Below, in pieces: positions 46,593 through 55,590 of a stretch of 64,000 nucleotides of DNA (within the stretch, counting starts at the first letter, position 1; each line of letters begins with the position of its first letter). The notes beneath the pieces were generated by a model. That model did not search any database, was not told the origin of the DNA, and saw only the letters and a program-made list of their open reading frames with translations. Location of the stretch: assembly GCF_016722785.1 (NCBI RefSeq), contig NZ_JAEQNE010000008.1, positions 62,001 to 126,000 on the forward strand. Reading direction: 5' to 3'. The DNA is from Ramlibacter monticola (lineage in GTDB: Bacteria > Pseudomonadota > Gammaproteobacteria > Burkholderiales > Burkholderiaceae_C). Made by a program: the position numbers and the translations under genes.

Positions 46593-47375
46593 GTGCGACT
46601 CGCCCTCGGCGTCAGCTACAATGGACAGGCCTACGAGGGCTGGCAGAGCCAGCCCTCGGGGCGGACGGTGCAGGACCACCTCGAGGCGGCGCTCGGGCGC
46701 TTCGCCACCCTGCCCCTGTCGACCGTCTGCGCCGGCCGCACCGACGCCGGGGTCCACGGCGTGATGCAGGTGGTCCACTTCGATACGGACCTGCGGCGCG
46801 AGGACTTCTCGTGGGTGCGCGGCACCAACACCTTCCTGCCGCCCGACATCGCCGTGCAGTGGGCCCGCGCCGTGCCGCCGGACTTCCACGCCCGCAACAG
46901 CGCGAAGGCGCGCCGCTACGCCTACGTGCTGCTGGAGTCGCCGGTGCGGCCCAGCGTCGAGGCCGGCCGGGTCGGCTGGGTCTTCAAGCCGCTGGACGGC
47001 GAGGCGATGGCGCAGGCGGCCGCGCACCTCGCGGGCGAGCACGACTTCACCTCCTTCCGCGCCTCGTCCTGCCAGTCGCCGACCCCCGTGAAGACGCTGC
47101 GGCCGGTGCGCATCGCCCGCCGCGGCCCGTATTGGCGCTTCGAGTTCGAGGCCAATGCCTTCCTGCACCACATGATCCGCAACATCATGGGCTGCCTGGT
47201 GTACGTGGGCCAGGGCGTGCATCCGCCGGGGTGGATGCGCGAGGTGCTGCAGGCGCGCAGCCGCGACGCCGCGGCGCCCACCTTCTCGCCCGACGGCCTG
47301 TATTTCCTCGGGCCCGTGTACGAGGAAAAGTGGGGGCTGCCGGGGCAGGCCCCTGCGTATGATTGGCTTCCATGA
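46593..47375 (+). CDS. truA: tRNA pseudouridine synthase A
   Basis: Makes pseudouridine at positions 38-40 of tRNA anticodon arms. 260 aa. The catalytic aspartate is Asp51 in CAGRTDAGVHG; other signatures RRYAYVLLESPVRP, HDFTSFRASSCQS and NAFLHHMIRNIMGCL. Start is GTG 46593 (MRLALGVSYNGQAYEGWQSQ), which matches the family N-terminus. First gene of a truA-trpF-trpB-trpA-accD series. Confidence 0.96.
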   Translation: MRLALGVSYNGQAYEGWQSQPSGRTVQDHLEAALGRFATLPLSTVCAGRTDAGVHGVMQVVHFDTDLRREDFSWVRGTNTFLPPDIAVQWARAVPPDFHARNSAKARRYAYVLLESPVRPSVEAGRVGWVFKPLDGEAMAQAAAHLAGEHDFTSFRASSCQSPTPVKTLRPVRIARRGPYWRFEFEANAFLHHMIRNIMGCLVYVGQGVHPPGWMREVLQARSRDAAAPTFSPDGLYFLGPVYEEKWGLPGQAPAYDWLP

Positions 47376-47430
47376 GCCGCTCGGCCGCCCGAAGGGCCCG
47401 ACAACCGGAGTGCGCCGCACGGAGGTTTTC
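47376..47430 (+). repeat. Intergenic cassette between truA and trpF
   Basis: Begins at the truA stop with GCCGCTCGGCCGCCCGAAGG, sharing CGGCCGCCCGAAGG with the kynU-kynA gap (1031-1121), and ends in GCACGGAGGTTTTC, whose GGAGG is the trpF ribosome binding site. It has the same design as the kyn copy: starts at a stop codon and ends at a Shine-Dalgarno. Confidence 0.5.
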
Positions 47431-48144
47431 ATGATTTCGAGTCCGCCAGAGCCGCGCACGCGCATCAAGATCTGCGGTCTGACCCGCGAACAGGACGTGG
47501 ACGCGGCCGTGGCCGCCGGGGCCGATGCGATCGGCCTCGTGCTCTATCCGAAGAGCCCGCGCTACGTCACGGCCGCACGCGCGGCGGAACTGGCGCGGCG
47601 CCTGCCGCCCTTCGTCACGCCGGTGCTGCTGTTCGTGAACGCGCCCGCCGCCGAGGTGCGCGCCGCCTGCGCCCTGCTGCCGCACGCGATGCTGCAGTTC
47701 CACGGTGACGAGACGCCCGCCGAGTGCGCCGAAGCGGCCGGCCCCGGGCGCCCCTGGCTGCGCGCCGCCCGCATCCCGGTGGACCAGGCCCGTCCCTTCG
47801 ACTTGGTAAAATTCGCCTCGGACTACTCACAGGCGCATGCCCTGCTGCTCGACGCCCACGTCGAGGGCTACGGCGGCGCCGGCCTCAGCTTCCCATGGTC
47901 ACTCCTGCCACCAAGCGTCAGCTGTCACGCCGTCTTGTCTGGTGGGCTCACGCCTGCAAACGTGGCCGACGGCATCCTGCAGGTGCGGCCGCGCTTCACC
48001 ACGCTGGCCGTTGATGTGAGTTCCGGCGTCGAGAGTGCCAAGGGCATCAAGGACGCCGGCCTGATCCATCAGTTCATCGCGGCGGTGCGCGCCGCGGACG
48101 TGCTCCTCGCAAGGCCCGACCATGCCCTCTTATCAGCAACCTGA
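47431..48144 (+). CDS. trpF: Phosphoribosylanthranilate isomerase
   Basis: Amadori rearrangement of phosphoribosylanthranilate in tryptophan synthesis. 237 aa TIM barrel. Catalytic Cys in RIKICGLTREQDV and Asp in AVDVSSGVESAKGIKD; other blocks GLVLYPKSPRYVT, LQFHGDETPAEC, LDAHVEGYGGAG and LSGGLTPANVADG. Start ATG 47431 follows GGAGG by six bases; the frame extends upstream to 47359 inside truA but is not needed. Its last 23 bases overlap trpB. Confidence 0.94.
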   Translation: MISSPPEPRTRIKICGLTREQDVDAAVAAGADAIGLVLYPKSPRYVTAARAAELARRLPPFVTPVLLFVNAPAAEVRAACALLPHAMLQFHGDETPAECAEAAGPGRPWLRAARIPVDQARPFDLVKFASDYSQAHALLLDAHVEGYGGAGLSFPWSLLPPSVSCHAVLSGGLTPANVADGILQVRPRFTTLAVDVSSGVESAKGIKDAGLIHQFIAAVRAADVLLARPDHALLSAT

Positions 48145-49372
48145 CGCCTCCGGCCACTTCGGCAACTACGGCGGCAGCTTCGTCAGCGAGACGCTGACCC
48201 ACGCCATCGCGGAACTGCGCGAGGCGTATGCCAGGTACCGGGACGACCCCGACTTCCTCGCCGAATTCCGCTACGAGCTCAAGCACTTCGTGGGCCGCCC
48301 TTCCCCGGTCTACCACGCCCAGCGCATGAGCCGCGAACAGGGTGGCGCGCAGATCTACCTGAAGCGCGAGGACCTCAATCACACCGGCGCCCACAAGATC
48401 AACAACGTGATCGGCCAGGCCATGCTCGCCAGGCGCATGGGCAAGCCGCGCGTGATCGCCGAAACCGGCGCCGGCCAGCACGGCGTGGCCACGGCCACCA
48501 TCTGCGCCCGCTACGGGCTGGAATGCGTGGTCTACATGGGCAGCAACGACGTGCAGCGGCAGAGCCCCAACGTCTACCGCATGAACCTGCTGGGCGCGCG
48601 CGTGGTGCCGGTGGAGTCCGGCAGCAAGACGCTGAAGGACGCCCTCAACGAGGCGATGCGCGACTGGGTGACCAACGTCGAGAACACCTTCTACATCATC
48701 GGCACCGTGGCGGGCCCGCACCCCTACCCGATGATGGTGCGCGACTTCCAGAGCGTGATCGGCAAGGAGTGCATCGAGCAGATGCCCGAGATGGCCGGCC
48801 GGCAGCCCGACGCGGTGGTCGCCTGCGTGGGCGGCGGCAGCAACGCCATGGGCATCTTCCACCCCTACATCCCGTACGAGAAGACGCGCCTGATCGGCGT
48901 GGAAGCGGCGGGCGAAGGGCTGGACAGCGGCAAGCACTCCGCCTCCCTGCAACGCGGCGCGCCGGGCGTGCTGCACGGCAACCGCACCTACGTGCTGCAG
49001 GACGCCGACGGCCAGATCATCGAGACGCACAGCGTCAGCGCCGGCCTCGACTACCCCGGCGTCGGCCCCGAGCACGCCTGGCTGAAGGACACCGGCCGCG
49101 CCGAATACGTCGGCATCACGGACAAGGAGGCGCTGGACGCCTTCCACTACCTGTGCCGCACCGAAGGCATCATTCCGGCGCTGGAATCGAGCCATGCCAT
49201 CGCCTACGCGATGAAGCTGGCGAAGACCATGCGCAGCGACCAGCACATCCTGGTGAACCTGTCCGGCCGCGGCGACAAGGACATCGGCACCGTGGCCGAC
49301 CTCGCCGGCGTCGACTTCTACGACCGCCCCTCCATGCGCGGGCTGACGCTCAAGGGAGGGCCCCGTCAATGA
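48122..49372 (+). CDS. trpB: Tryptophan synthase beta chain
   Basis: Joins indole and serine to tryptophan on PLP. 416 aa. Signatures: GNYGGSFVSETLTHAIAEL, PLP lysine in KREDLNHTGAHKINN, ETGAGQHGVATATICA, GGGSNAMGIFHPYI, and LSGRGDKDIGTVAD. Overlaps trpF by 23 nt and trpA by 4 nt (ATGA), implying coupled translation of the two synthase chains. Confidence 0.97.
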   Translation: MPSYQQPDASGHFGNYGGSFVSETLTHAIAELREAYARYRDDPDFLAEFRYELKHFVGRPSPVYHAQRMSREQGGAQIYLKREDLNHTGAHKINNVIGQAMLARRMGKPRVIAETGAGQHGVATATICARYGLECVVYMGSNDVQRQSPNVYRMNLLGARVVPVESGSKTLKDALNEAMRDWVTNVENTFYIIGTVAGPHPYPMMVRDFQSVIGKECIEQMPEMAGRQPDAVVACVGGGSNAMGIFHPYIPYEKTRLIGVEAAGEGLDSGKHSASLQRGAPGVLHGNRTYVLQDADGQIIETHSVSAGLDYPGVGPEHAWLKDTGRAEYVGITDKEALDAFHYLCRTEGIIPALESSHAIAYAMKLAKTMRSDQHILVNLSGRGDKDIGTVADLAGVDFYDRPSMRGLTLKGGPRQ

Positions 49373-50178
49373 GCCGCATCGCCGCCACCTTCGAGCGCCT
49401 GGCCCGGGAGAAGCGCAAGGCGCTGATCCCCTACGTCACCGCCGGCTTCCCCTTCGCGGACATCACGCCCGACCTGATGCACGCCATGGTGGAAGCGGGT
49501 TCGGACGTGATCGAGCTGGGCGTGCCCTTCTCCGACCCCATGGCCGACGGCCCCGTGATCCAGAAGGCCGGCGAACGCGCGCTGGCGCTGGGCATCGGCC
49601 TGCGCCACGTGCTGGACATGGTGCGCAGCTTCCGCCAGCGGGATGCGCACACGCCGGTGGTCCTGATGGGCTACGCCAACCCGGTGGAGCGCTACGAGCT
49701 CGCGCACGGCCAGGGCGGCTTCGCGCGCGACGCGGCCGCGGCCGGCGTCGACGGCGTGCTGATCGTGGACTACCCGCCGGAAGAATGCGAGGCCTTCGCC
49801 GCGCAGCTGAAGTCGCACGGGCTGGACCTGATCTTCCTGCTCGCGCCCACCAGCACCGACCAGCGCATCCAGCAGGTCGCGCGCGTCGCCAGCGGCTACG
49901 TCTACTACGTGTCGCTGAAGGGCGTGACCGGCGCCGGCCACCTCGACACGGCGGCCGTCGAGGAAGCGCTGCCGCGCATCCGCCGCCACGTCACGATCCC
50001 CGTCGGCGTCGGCTTCGGCATCCGCGACGCGGTCACGGCGAAGGCGATCGGCCGCGTGGCCGACGCGGTGGTGATCGGCACCAAGGTCATCCAGATCGTG
50101 GAGGACCAGCCGCGCGAGCAGGTGCTGCCCCAGCTTTCCGCCTTCCTGCGCGACATCCGTGGCGCGCTAGACTCCTGA
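49369..50178 (+). CDS. trpA: Tryptophan synthase alpha chain
   Basis: Cleaves indole-3-glycerol phosphate to indole and glyceraldehyde 3-phosphate; the indole is channelled to TrpB. 269 aa TIM barrel. Catalytic Glu in VIELGVPFSDPMADGPVIQ and Asp in GVLIVDYPPEE; phosphate-binding GVTGAGHL and GFGIRDA. Start ATG 49369 inside the trpB stop (ATGA). Confidence 0.97.
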   Translation: MSRIAATFERLAREKRKALIPYVTAGFPFADITPDLMHAMVEAGSDVIELGVPFSDPMADGPVIQKAGERALALGIGLRHVLDMVRSFRQRDAHTPVVLMGYANPVERYELAHGQGGFARDAAAAGVDGVLIVDYPPEECEAFAAQLKSHGLDLIFLLAPTSTDQRIQQVARVASGYVYYVSLKGVTGAGHLDTAAVEEALPRIRRHVTIPVGVGFGIRDAVTAKAIGRVADAVVIGTKVIQIVEDQPREQVLPQLSAFLRDIRGALDS

Positions 50179-50201
50179 ATACCCCACAGAAAGACCCACA
50201 C

Positions 50202-51074
50202 ATGAGCTGGTTGGAAAAACTGCTGCCCCCGAAGATCCAGCCGACGGATCCCAACGAGCGCCGCAGCGTGCCGGAAGGCCTGTGGATCAAGTGTCCCAGC
50301 TGCGAGACGGTCCTGTACAAGACCGACCTGGAGCAGAACCAGAACGTCTGCCCGAGCTGCGGCCACCACCACCGCATCGGCGCCCGCGCGCGCCTGAATG
50401 CCTTTCTCGATGCCGAAGGCCGCTACGAGATCGGCCAGGAAGTGGTGCCGGTCGACCCGCTGAAGTTCAAGGACAGCCGCAAGTACCCCGAGCGCATCAA
50501 GGAAGCGATGGAGAACACCGGCGAGACCGACGCGCTGGTGGTGATGGGCGGCTCCGTGCACAGCATCAACCTGGTGGCGGCGGCCTTCGAGTTCGACTTC
50601 ATGGGCGGCTCGATGGGCAGCGTGGTCGGCGAGCGCTTCGCGCGCGGCGTCGAGACCGCCATCGAGCAGAAGGTCCCCTTCCTGTGCTTCACCGCCACCG
50701 GCGGCGCCCGCATGCAGGAGGGCCTGCTGTCGCTGATGCAGATGGCCAAGACCAACGCCGCGCTCACGCGCCTGGCGAAGAAGGGCCTGCCCTACATCAG
50801 CGTCCTGACCGACCCGACCATGGGCGGCGTGAGCGCCGGCTTCGCCTTCGTGGGCGACGTGGTGATCGCCGAGCCCAAGGCGCTGATCGGCTTCGCCGGC
50901 CCGCGCGTGATCGAATCGACCGTGCGCGTGAAGCTGCCGGAAGGCTTCCAGCGCGCCGAATTCCTGCAGGAAAAAGGCGGCGTCGACTTCATCTGCGATC
51001 GCCGCGAACTGCGCAAGACCGTGGCGAACGTGCTGGCGATGCTGACGCGGCAGGCGGCGGACGCCGTCGAGTAG
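50202..51074 (+). CDS. accD: Acetyl-CoA carboxylase carboxyltransferase subunit beta
   Basis: With AccA, transfers carboxyl from biotin to acetyl-CoA to make malonyl-CoA for fatty acids. 290 aa. N-terminal zinc ribbon WIKCPSCETVLY and NVCPSCGHHHRI (four Cys); crotonase-fold core with FTATGGARMQEGLLSLMQM and PTMGGVSAGFAFVGD. Start ATG 50202, 23 bp after trpA. folC, often next in related genomes, is absent here; a palindromic repeat and convergent yggT follow. Confidence 0.96.
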   Translation: MSWLEKLLPPKIQPTDPNERRSVPEGLWIKCPSCETVLYKTDLEQNQNVCPSCGHHHRIGARARLNAFLDAEGRYEIGQEVVPVDPLKFKDSRKYPERIKEAMENTGETDALVVMGGSVHSINLVAAAFEFDFMGGSMGSVVGERFARGVETAIEQKVPFLCFTATGGARMQEGLLSLMQMAKTNAALTRLAKKGLPYISVLTDPTMGGVSAGFAFVGDVVIAEPKALIGFAGPRVIESTVRVKLPEGFQRAEFLQEKGGVDFICDRRELRKTVANVLAMLTRQAADAVE

Positions 51075-51084
51075 TTCCGGATTC

Positions 51085-51207
51085 AAAACCTAACAGCCGA
51101 ACGCAGAGGGCGCAGAAGTACGCAAAAGACGCAGAAAAAGCCTTTAAAGGATTTTTTCTGCGTCCTCTGCGAACCTTTGCGCCCTCTGCGTTCGGCTGTC
51201 TGGTTTT
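51085..51207. repeat. Long palindromic intergenic repeat, copy 2 (accD-yggT)
   Basis: About 123 bp, same family as 40903-41035. Terminal inverted repeat AAAACCTAACAGCCGAACGC against CTGTCTGGTTTT at the right end; the first 30 bases of each arm match with about two differences. The apex has AAAGCCTTTAAAGGATTTTT. It lies between convergent genes (stops at 51074 and 51217), where a long hairpin could act as a two-way terminator. Confidence 0.85.
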
Positions 51208-51216
51208 CTCCAACCC

Positions 51217-51762
51217 CTACCGGATCACCGCATCCTGCAGGCTGGCCACGATGATCGCCGCGACCTGCAGCACGACCAGCAAGGCCAGCGGGCTCAGGTC
51301 GAAGCCGCCCACCAGCGGGATCAGGCGGCGGAAGGGGCGCAGCATGGGCGCGCACAGGCGGTCGATCACGTCGGCGATCGGCGAGTCGGCCTGGACCCAG
51401 GACAGGATCGCGTAGACGATCACCAGCCCGATCACGCCCGAGATCACCAGCCGGACCAGGCCGAACAGGGCCAGCAGCGGCACCAGCGCCCCGCCGGCGC
51501 GGCCGACCATCAGCCACAGGATGCCGAACTGGGCCAGTTCGATCAGGTAGGCGGCGATCAGGCTCGCCGTGTCCCACTTGCGGTAGGCGGGCAGCACGCG
51601 CCGCAGGGGCAGCACGATCCAGTCCGTCAGGGCGAAGACGAAGCGGCCGACCGGGTTGCCGAAAGGGATGCGCTGCACCTGCATGTACAGGCGCAGCAGG
51701 CAGGCGCCGCCCAGCAGGCCGGCGGCGACGTCGAGCAGGAAGGAGATGATCTGGAAGAACAT
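51217..51762 (-). CDS. YggT-family membrane protein
   Basis: 181-aa integral membrane protein with two YggT repeats. First repeat: helix at residues 3-25, then RIPFGNPVGRFVFALTDWIV (about 33-52). Second repeat: GLVRLVISGVIGLVIVYAIL then CAPMLRPFRRLIPLVGGFDL (about 141-160) and the final helix PLALLVVLQVAAIIVASL. Function not firmly known; linked in other organisms to osmotic response or division-site events. Start ATG 51762 lies close to the divergent LON-domain gene. Confidence 0.9.
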   Translation of the reverse strand: MFFQIISFLLDVAAGLLGGACLLRLYMQVQRIPFGNPVGRFVFALTDWIVLPLRRVLPAYRKWDTASLIAAYLIELAQFGILWLMVGRAGGALVPLLALFGLVRLVISGVIGLVIVYAILSWVQADSPIADVIDRLCAPMLRPFRRLIPLVGGFDLSPLALLVVLQVAAIIVASLQDAVIR

Positions 51763-51811
51763 GGATCAGGTGAGTCGTGGGATCATAGCGGCACCGACCG
51801 GAACCCCTGTT

Positions 51812-52444
51812 GTGGCCGCCACCCTCACCCTGCAGTCCCTGCCCCTCTTTCCGCTGAGCGCCGTGCTCTTTCCCGACGGGCTGCTGTCCTTGCGGGTGTT
51901 CGAGGTCCGCTATCTCGACATGATCGCCAAGTGCCGCAAGGCCGGCGCGCCGTTCGGCGTCGTGTCGCTCACCAAGGGCAACGAGGTGCGCCAGCCCGGC
52001 CTGCAGGAGGCTTTCTCGCGGGTCGGCACCCTGGCGACCATCCACGAATTCGAGCAGCCGCAGTCCGGCCTGATGCTGGTGCGCGCCACCGGCACGCAGC
52101 GCTTCCGCATCACCGCCAGCGACCAGCTGAAGCACGGCCTCTGGGTCGCCAACGTCGAGAGCGTCCCGGCCGACATGGCGGTCCCCGTCCCGGAAGACCT
52201 GCAGCCCACCGCCGACGCGCTGGAGCGCCTGATCCAGTCGCTGCAGCTCAAGGCGGGCCAGCCCGGGCCCATGCCGCTGCTGCCGCCCTGGCGGCTGGAC
52301 GACTGCGGCTGGGTGGCGAACCGCTGGTGCGAGCTGCTGCCGCTACCGGTGGCGCTCAAGCAGCGGATGATGGAGCTGGACAACCCGCTCGTCCGGCTGG
52401 AGCTGGTCAGCGACGTGCTCGCGCGCACCGGCATCACCACCTGA
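51812..52444 (+). CDS. LON substrate-binding-domain protein
   Basis: About 210-aa stand-alone LON N-terminal domain protein, without the ATPase or protease parts of Lon. Family segments: LPLFPLSAVLFPDGLLSLRV, FEVRYLDMIAKCRKAG, PFGVVSLTKGNEV, GLMLVRATGTQRFRI. The start is uncertain: GTG 51812 (just before AATLTLQSLPLFPL) fits homologues I know; ATG 51761 has a better ribosome site but overlaps the yggT start. Its last 102 bases overlap the convergent dehydratase gene. Confidence 0.82.
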   Translation: MAATLTLQSLPLFPLSAVLFPDGLLSLRVFEVRYLDMIAKCRKAGAPFGVVSLTKGNEVRQPGLQEAFSRVGTLATIHEFEQPQSGLMLVRATGTQRFRITASDQLKHGLWVANVESVPADMAVPVPEDLQPTADALERLIQSLQLKAGQPGPMPLLPPWRLDDCGWVANRWCELLPLPVALKQRMMELDNPLVRLELVSDVLARTGITT

Positions 52445-54277
52445 AGCCACCGGCCCGGCCGGCGCGTATTCCGGCACCTGGCGCCGCAGCCATCCCCGCA
52501 GTTCCTCGCCGGCCGGCTGCGGGCCGGCCTCTTCCAGCCAGCGCAGCACCGCGGCGATCTCCGGCAGCGGCCCCGCGGTCTTGGCGATGCGCAGCTTGGG
52601 GTGCGGCGTCGGTTCGCTGGTCTCGTCGCTGGCGAGCAGTTCCTCGTACAGCTTCTCGCCCGGGCGAAGTCCGGTGAAAGTGATCGGCACCTCCTGCTCG
52701 GTCTTGCCGGACAGGCGGATCAGGATGCGCGCCAGCTCCACGATCTTCACCGGCTCGCCCATGTCCAGCACGAAGATCTGGCCCGAGCGGCCCATCAGCC
52801 CGGCCTGCAGGACCAGCTGCGCCGCCTCGGGGATGGTCATGAAGTAACGCACGATCTCCGGGTGCGTGACGGTCACCGGGCCGCCGCGCGCGATCTGGCG
52901 CGTGAACAGCGGCACGACGGAGCCGCTGGAGCCCAGCACGTTGCCGAAGCGCACCGAGACGAACTCCGTGGCGCGCTCCTGCAGCGCCACGGTCTGCACC
53001 ACCAGCTCCGCCAGCCGCTTGCTGGCGCCCATCACGTTGGTGGGGTTGACGGCCTTGTCGGTGGAGACCATCACGAAGCGCCGCGCGCCGCAGGCGGCAG
53101 CCGCGCGGGCGGCGTGCAGGGTGCCGACCACGTTGGTGCGCAGCGCCTCGACGGCGTTGTGCTCCTCCATCAGCGGCACGTGCTTGTAGGCCGCCGCGTG
53201 GAAGACGACGGTGGGCCGGTGCTCGCAGCCGATCGCGTGCAGGCGCCCGTACTCCCGCACGTTGCAGGTGTAGTAGAGGCCCTCCATGTTCGGGTGGGCC
53301 TGTTGCAGTTCCTGTTCGAGCGCGTAGAGGCCGAACTCGGACAGGTCCACGCAGACCAGGCGGCGCGCGCCCAGGCGCGCGATCTGGCGGCACAGCTCGG
53401 AACCGATCGAACCGCCCGCGCCGGTGACGAGCACCGTCTGGCCCGAAAACAGCTCCGCCAGGCCGGCGACATCGAGCTGCACCGGCTCGCGCCCGAGCAG
53501 GTCCTCCAGTTCCACCTGGCGCACGCCCTCCGGTTGCGGGCTGAGCCACTGGTCGGCGCGCGGCATGTGCAGCATCGCGATGCGCGCATCCGCGGCCAGC
53601 ATCAGCGCTTCGCGCCGCTCGGGCGATCCGGGTGGGCTGGCCACCAGCACCGTGTGGGCGTGCACGAAGTCGCACACCTCCTTCAGTTCGCCCACGCTTC
53701 CGAGCACGCGCACGTTCTGCAGCGCCCGGCCCACTTCCGACGCCACCGGCGACAAGATCGCCTCCGCCTGCCACTGCGCCACGCCCTGGAGCGCGCGCAG
53801 CGCGCCGGAGGCATCCTGCAGGCTGCCCACCACGACCAGGGGCTTGCGCCCGGCGTGCGTGCGGCCCGGATGCTCGATCAGCGTCCGCCACGCGGCGCGC
53901 ACCGCGCCCAGCAGCACGAGCACCAGCACGGGATGCAGCAGCAGCACCGACCGCGGGAAGAGGGGCACGCGCAGCATCAGGATCACGGTGGCCGTCAGCA
54001 CCCCACCGAGCACGACGCCGAGCGCGAGCTGCCGCAGGTCCGGCAGGCCGATGAAATCCCACACCTGGCGGTGCACCCGCAGCACGCCCAGGCTGAGCGC
54101 ATAGGACAGCACACACACCGGCGTGGTCACCAGCGCGACGTAGCGGTATTCCGCCGGCACGTCGAGGTTGAAGCGCAACCAGAAGGCCAGCGCCCAGGCC
54201 ACCAGCAGCAGGCCCGCGTCGACGAGCGCCTGCAGCGCGTTGATCCGGTCGAACGGGGAGAGGCGGCGCAACTGCAT
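52343..54277 (-). CDS. Membrane NDP-sugar 4,6-dehydratase (WbpM/CapD/FlaA1-like)
   Basis: 644-aa enzyme of surface glycan synthesis, expected to act on UDP-GlcNAc or a similar sugar. Four N-terminal membrane helices (about 15-35, 45-66, 86-105, 108-130), a CoA-binding-like domain (145-245), then an extended SDR domain: NAD motif LVTGAGGSIGSELCRQIA (283-300) and the Ser-Thr-Asp-Lys active region FVMVSTDKAVNPTNVMGASK, with Met in place of the SDR Tyr, as in this class. The last 33 codons lie antisense to the LON-domain gene and look non-conserved. Starts a glycan cluster with the divergent genes. Confidence 0.92.
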   Translation of the reverse strand: MQLRRLSPFDRINALQALVDAGLLLVAWALAFWLRFNLDVPAEYRYVALVTTPVCVLSYALSLGVLRVHRQVWDFIGLPDLRQLALGVVLGGVLTATVILMLRVPLFPRSVLLLHPVLVLVLLGAVRAAWRTLIEHPGRTHAGRKPLVVVGSLQDASGALRALQGVAQWQAEAILSPVASEVGRALQNVRVLGSVGELKEVCDFVHAHTVLVASPPGSPERREALMLAADARIAMLHMPRADQWLSPQPEGVRQVELEDLLGREPVQLDVAGLAELFSGQTVLVTGAGGSIGSELCRQIARLGARRLVCVDLSEFGLYALEQELQQAHPNMEGLYYTCNVREYGRLHAIGCEHRPTVVFHAAAYKHVPLMEEHNAVEALRTNVVGTLHAARAAAACGARRFVMVSTDKAVNPTNVMGASKRLAELVVQTVALQERATEFVSVRFGNVLGSSGSVVPLFTRQIARGGPVTVTHPEIVRYFMTIPEAAQLVLQAGLMGRSGQIFVLDMGEPVKIVELARILIRLSGKTEQEVPITFTGLRPGEKLYEELLASDETSEPTPHPKLRIAKTAGPLPEIAAVLRWLEEAGPQPAGEELRGWLRRQVPEYAPAGPVASGGDAGAREHVADQLQPDERVVQLHHPLLERHR

Positions 54278-54339
54278 GGAGTCCCGTATTGTCTTTCATC
54301 CCCGGTACCGGCAATCCGACGCGGTACAGTTCCGGCCAA

Positions 54340-55590
54340 ATGATGACTTCGGCACGCAGGGAACCTTTCGCGCAGGCTCGGCCACGGGCCCGCCACGCGG
54401 CCGTCACGATCTGCGCCCGCAACTACTTCGCCCAGGCGCTACTGCTGCAGCGCTCGTTCCAGGCGCAGCACCCGGACGCCGACTTCCACGTGGTGCTGGT
54501 GGACCGGCGCGACGAGGCCTTCGAGGCACGTTACCCGGATGTGCGCATCACCTGGGTGGAAGACCTGGGCCTGCCGCACTTCGCGGCCCACGCGCTGCGC
54601 TTCGACGTCATCGAACTCAGCACCAACGTCAAGCCGCACTGCCTGGCGCTGCTGCTGGATCGCTACGAGACCGCCATGTACCTGGACCCGGACATGGTCG
54701 TGTACGACGTGCTGGCCCCGGTGCACGAGGCCCTGGCGGACAGCGCCATCGTCGTGACCCCGGCCTCCACCACGCCGATCCTCGACGGCCACCGCCCCGA
54801 CGACATCGAGTTCCTCCGCGTCGGCGTCTTCAACCTCGGCTTCATCGCGGTCGCGCGCTGCGAGGAGGCCCTGCGCTTCCTGCGCTGGTGGTCCGACCGC
54901 TGCCTGGGCCACGGCTTCCACGAGACGCAGGTCGGCGTCTTCGTGGACCAGAAGTGGGTGAACCTCGCGCCCTGCTACTTCGAGGGCTGCCGCATCCTGA
55001 AGGACCCTGGCATCAACATGGCGCAGTGGAACCTGCACGAGCGCACCCTGTCGGTCGTCGGCGGGCGCTACGTCGTCAACGGCCGCACGCCGCTGCGCCT
55101 GTTCCACTTCAGCAGCTTCGACCCGCACCAGCCGCAGGCGATCGCGAAGCGCCAGGCCCGCTTCCCCGAAGGCAGCCGCCCCGACCTCGCGCGCCTGCTG
55201 GACGACTACGCGGCCGACCTGCTCGCCGCCGGCTTCGACGAGCTCTCCAGGCTGGAATACGGTTTCGACTACTTCCCCTCGGGCGAGTACGTCTCGCCCA
55301 CCCTGCGGCGCCTGTACGCCAACCCCGGCTACGGCTTTTCGCTCGACGAAGACCCGTTCCGCCCCGAGTCCGCCCTGCTGCGCTTCGCCCGCGCGCGGCG
55401 GCTGGTCGGCCCCTCGATCGGCAAGGCCGCGCGCATGACCGCCGGCGATGTCTCGCGGCATGGTTTCCAGATCCGCGTGCTGTCGTACGCCTTCAGGCTC
55501 GCCCTGCGGGTGCTCGGCCCCAACCGCTACTTCCTGCTGATGCGCTACCTGGCCCACGCCTCGTCGATCCGCAACCAGCCCCCCCTGTGA
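54340..55590 (+). CDS. Glycosyltransferase with DxD motif
   Basis: 416-aa putative sugar transferase. N-terminal half resembles GT-A nucleotide-sugar transferases (GT8-like): ICARNYFAQALLLQRSFQAQ, the DxD metal motif YLDPDMVVYD, FNLGFIAV and DQKWVNLAPCYFEG. The C-terminal part is less typical (FHFSSFDPHQPQA then a basic tail). Donor and acceptor unknown. Start ATG 54340 (a second ATG at 54343); a TTG at 54289 extends the frame without support. Overlaps the next glycosyltransferase by 4 nt (GTGA). Confidence 0.85.
   Translation: MMTSARREPFAQARPRARHAAVTICARNYFAQALLLQRSFQAQHPDADFHVVLVDRRDEAFEARYPDVRITWVEDLGLPHFAAHALRFDVIELSTNVKPHCLALLLDRYETAMYLDPDMVVYDVLAPVHEALADSAIVVTPASTTPILDGHRPDDIEFLRVGVFNLGFIAVARCEEALRFLRWWSDRCLGHGFHETQVGVFVDQKWVNLAPCYFEGCRILKDPGINMAQWNLHERTLSVVGGRYVVNGRTPLRLFHFSSFDPHQPQAIAKRQARFPEGSRPDLARLLDDYAADLLAAGFDELSRLEYGFDYFPSGEYVSPTLRRLYANPGYGFSLDEDPFRPESALLRFARARRLVGPSIGKAARMTAGDVSRHGFQIRVLSYAFRLALRVLGPNRYFLLMRYLAHASSIRNQPPL

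Noticed and set aside
51656..51811. Extended N-terminus for the LON-domain protein (ATG 51761 or further upstream)
   Set aside because: Extends across the start of yggT and adds residues not expected in the family; GTG 51812 is preferred, with stated uncertainty.
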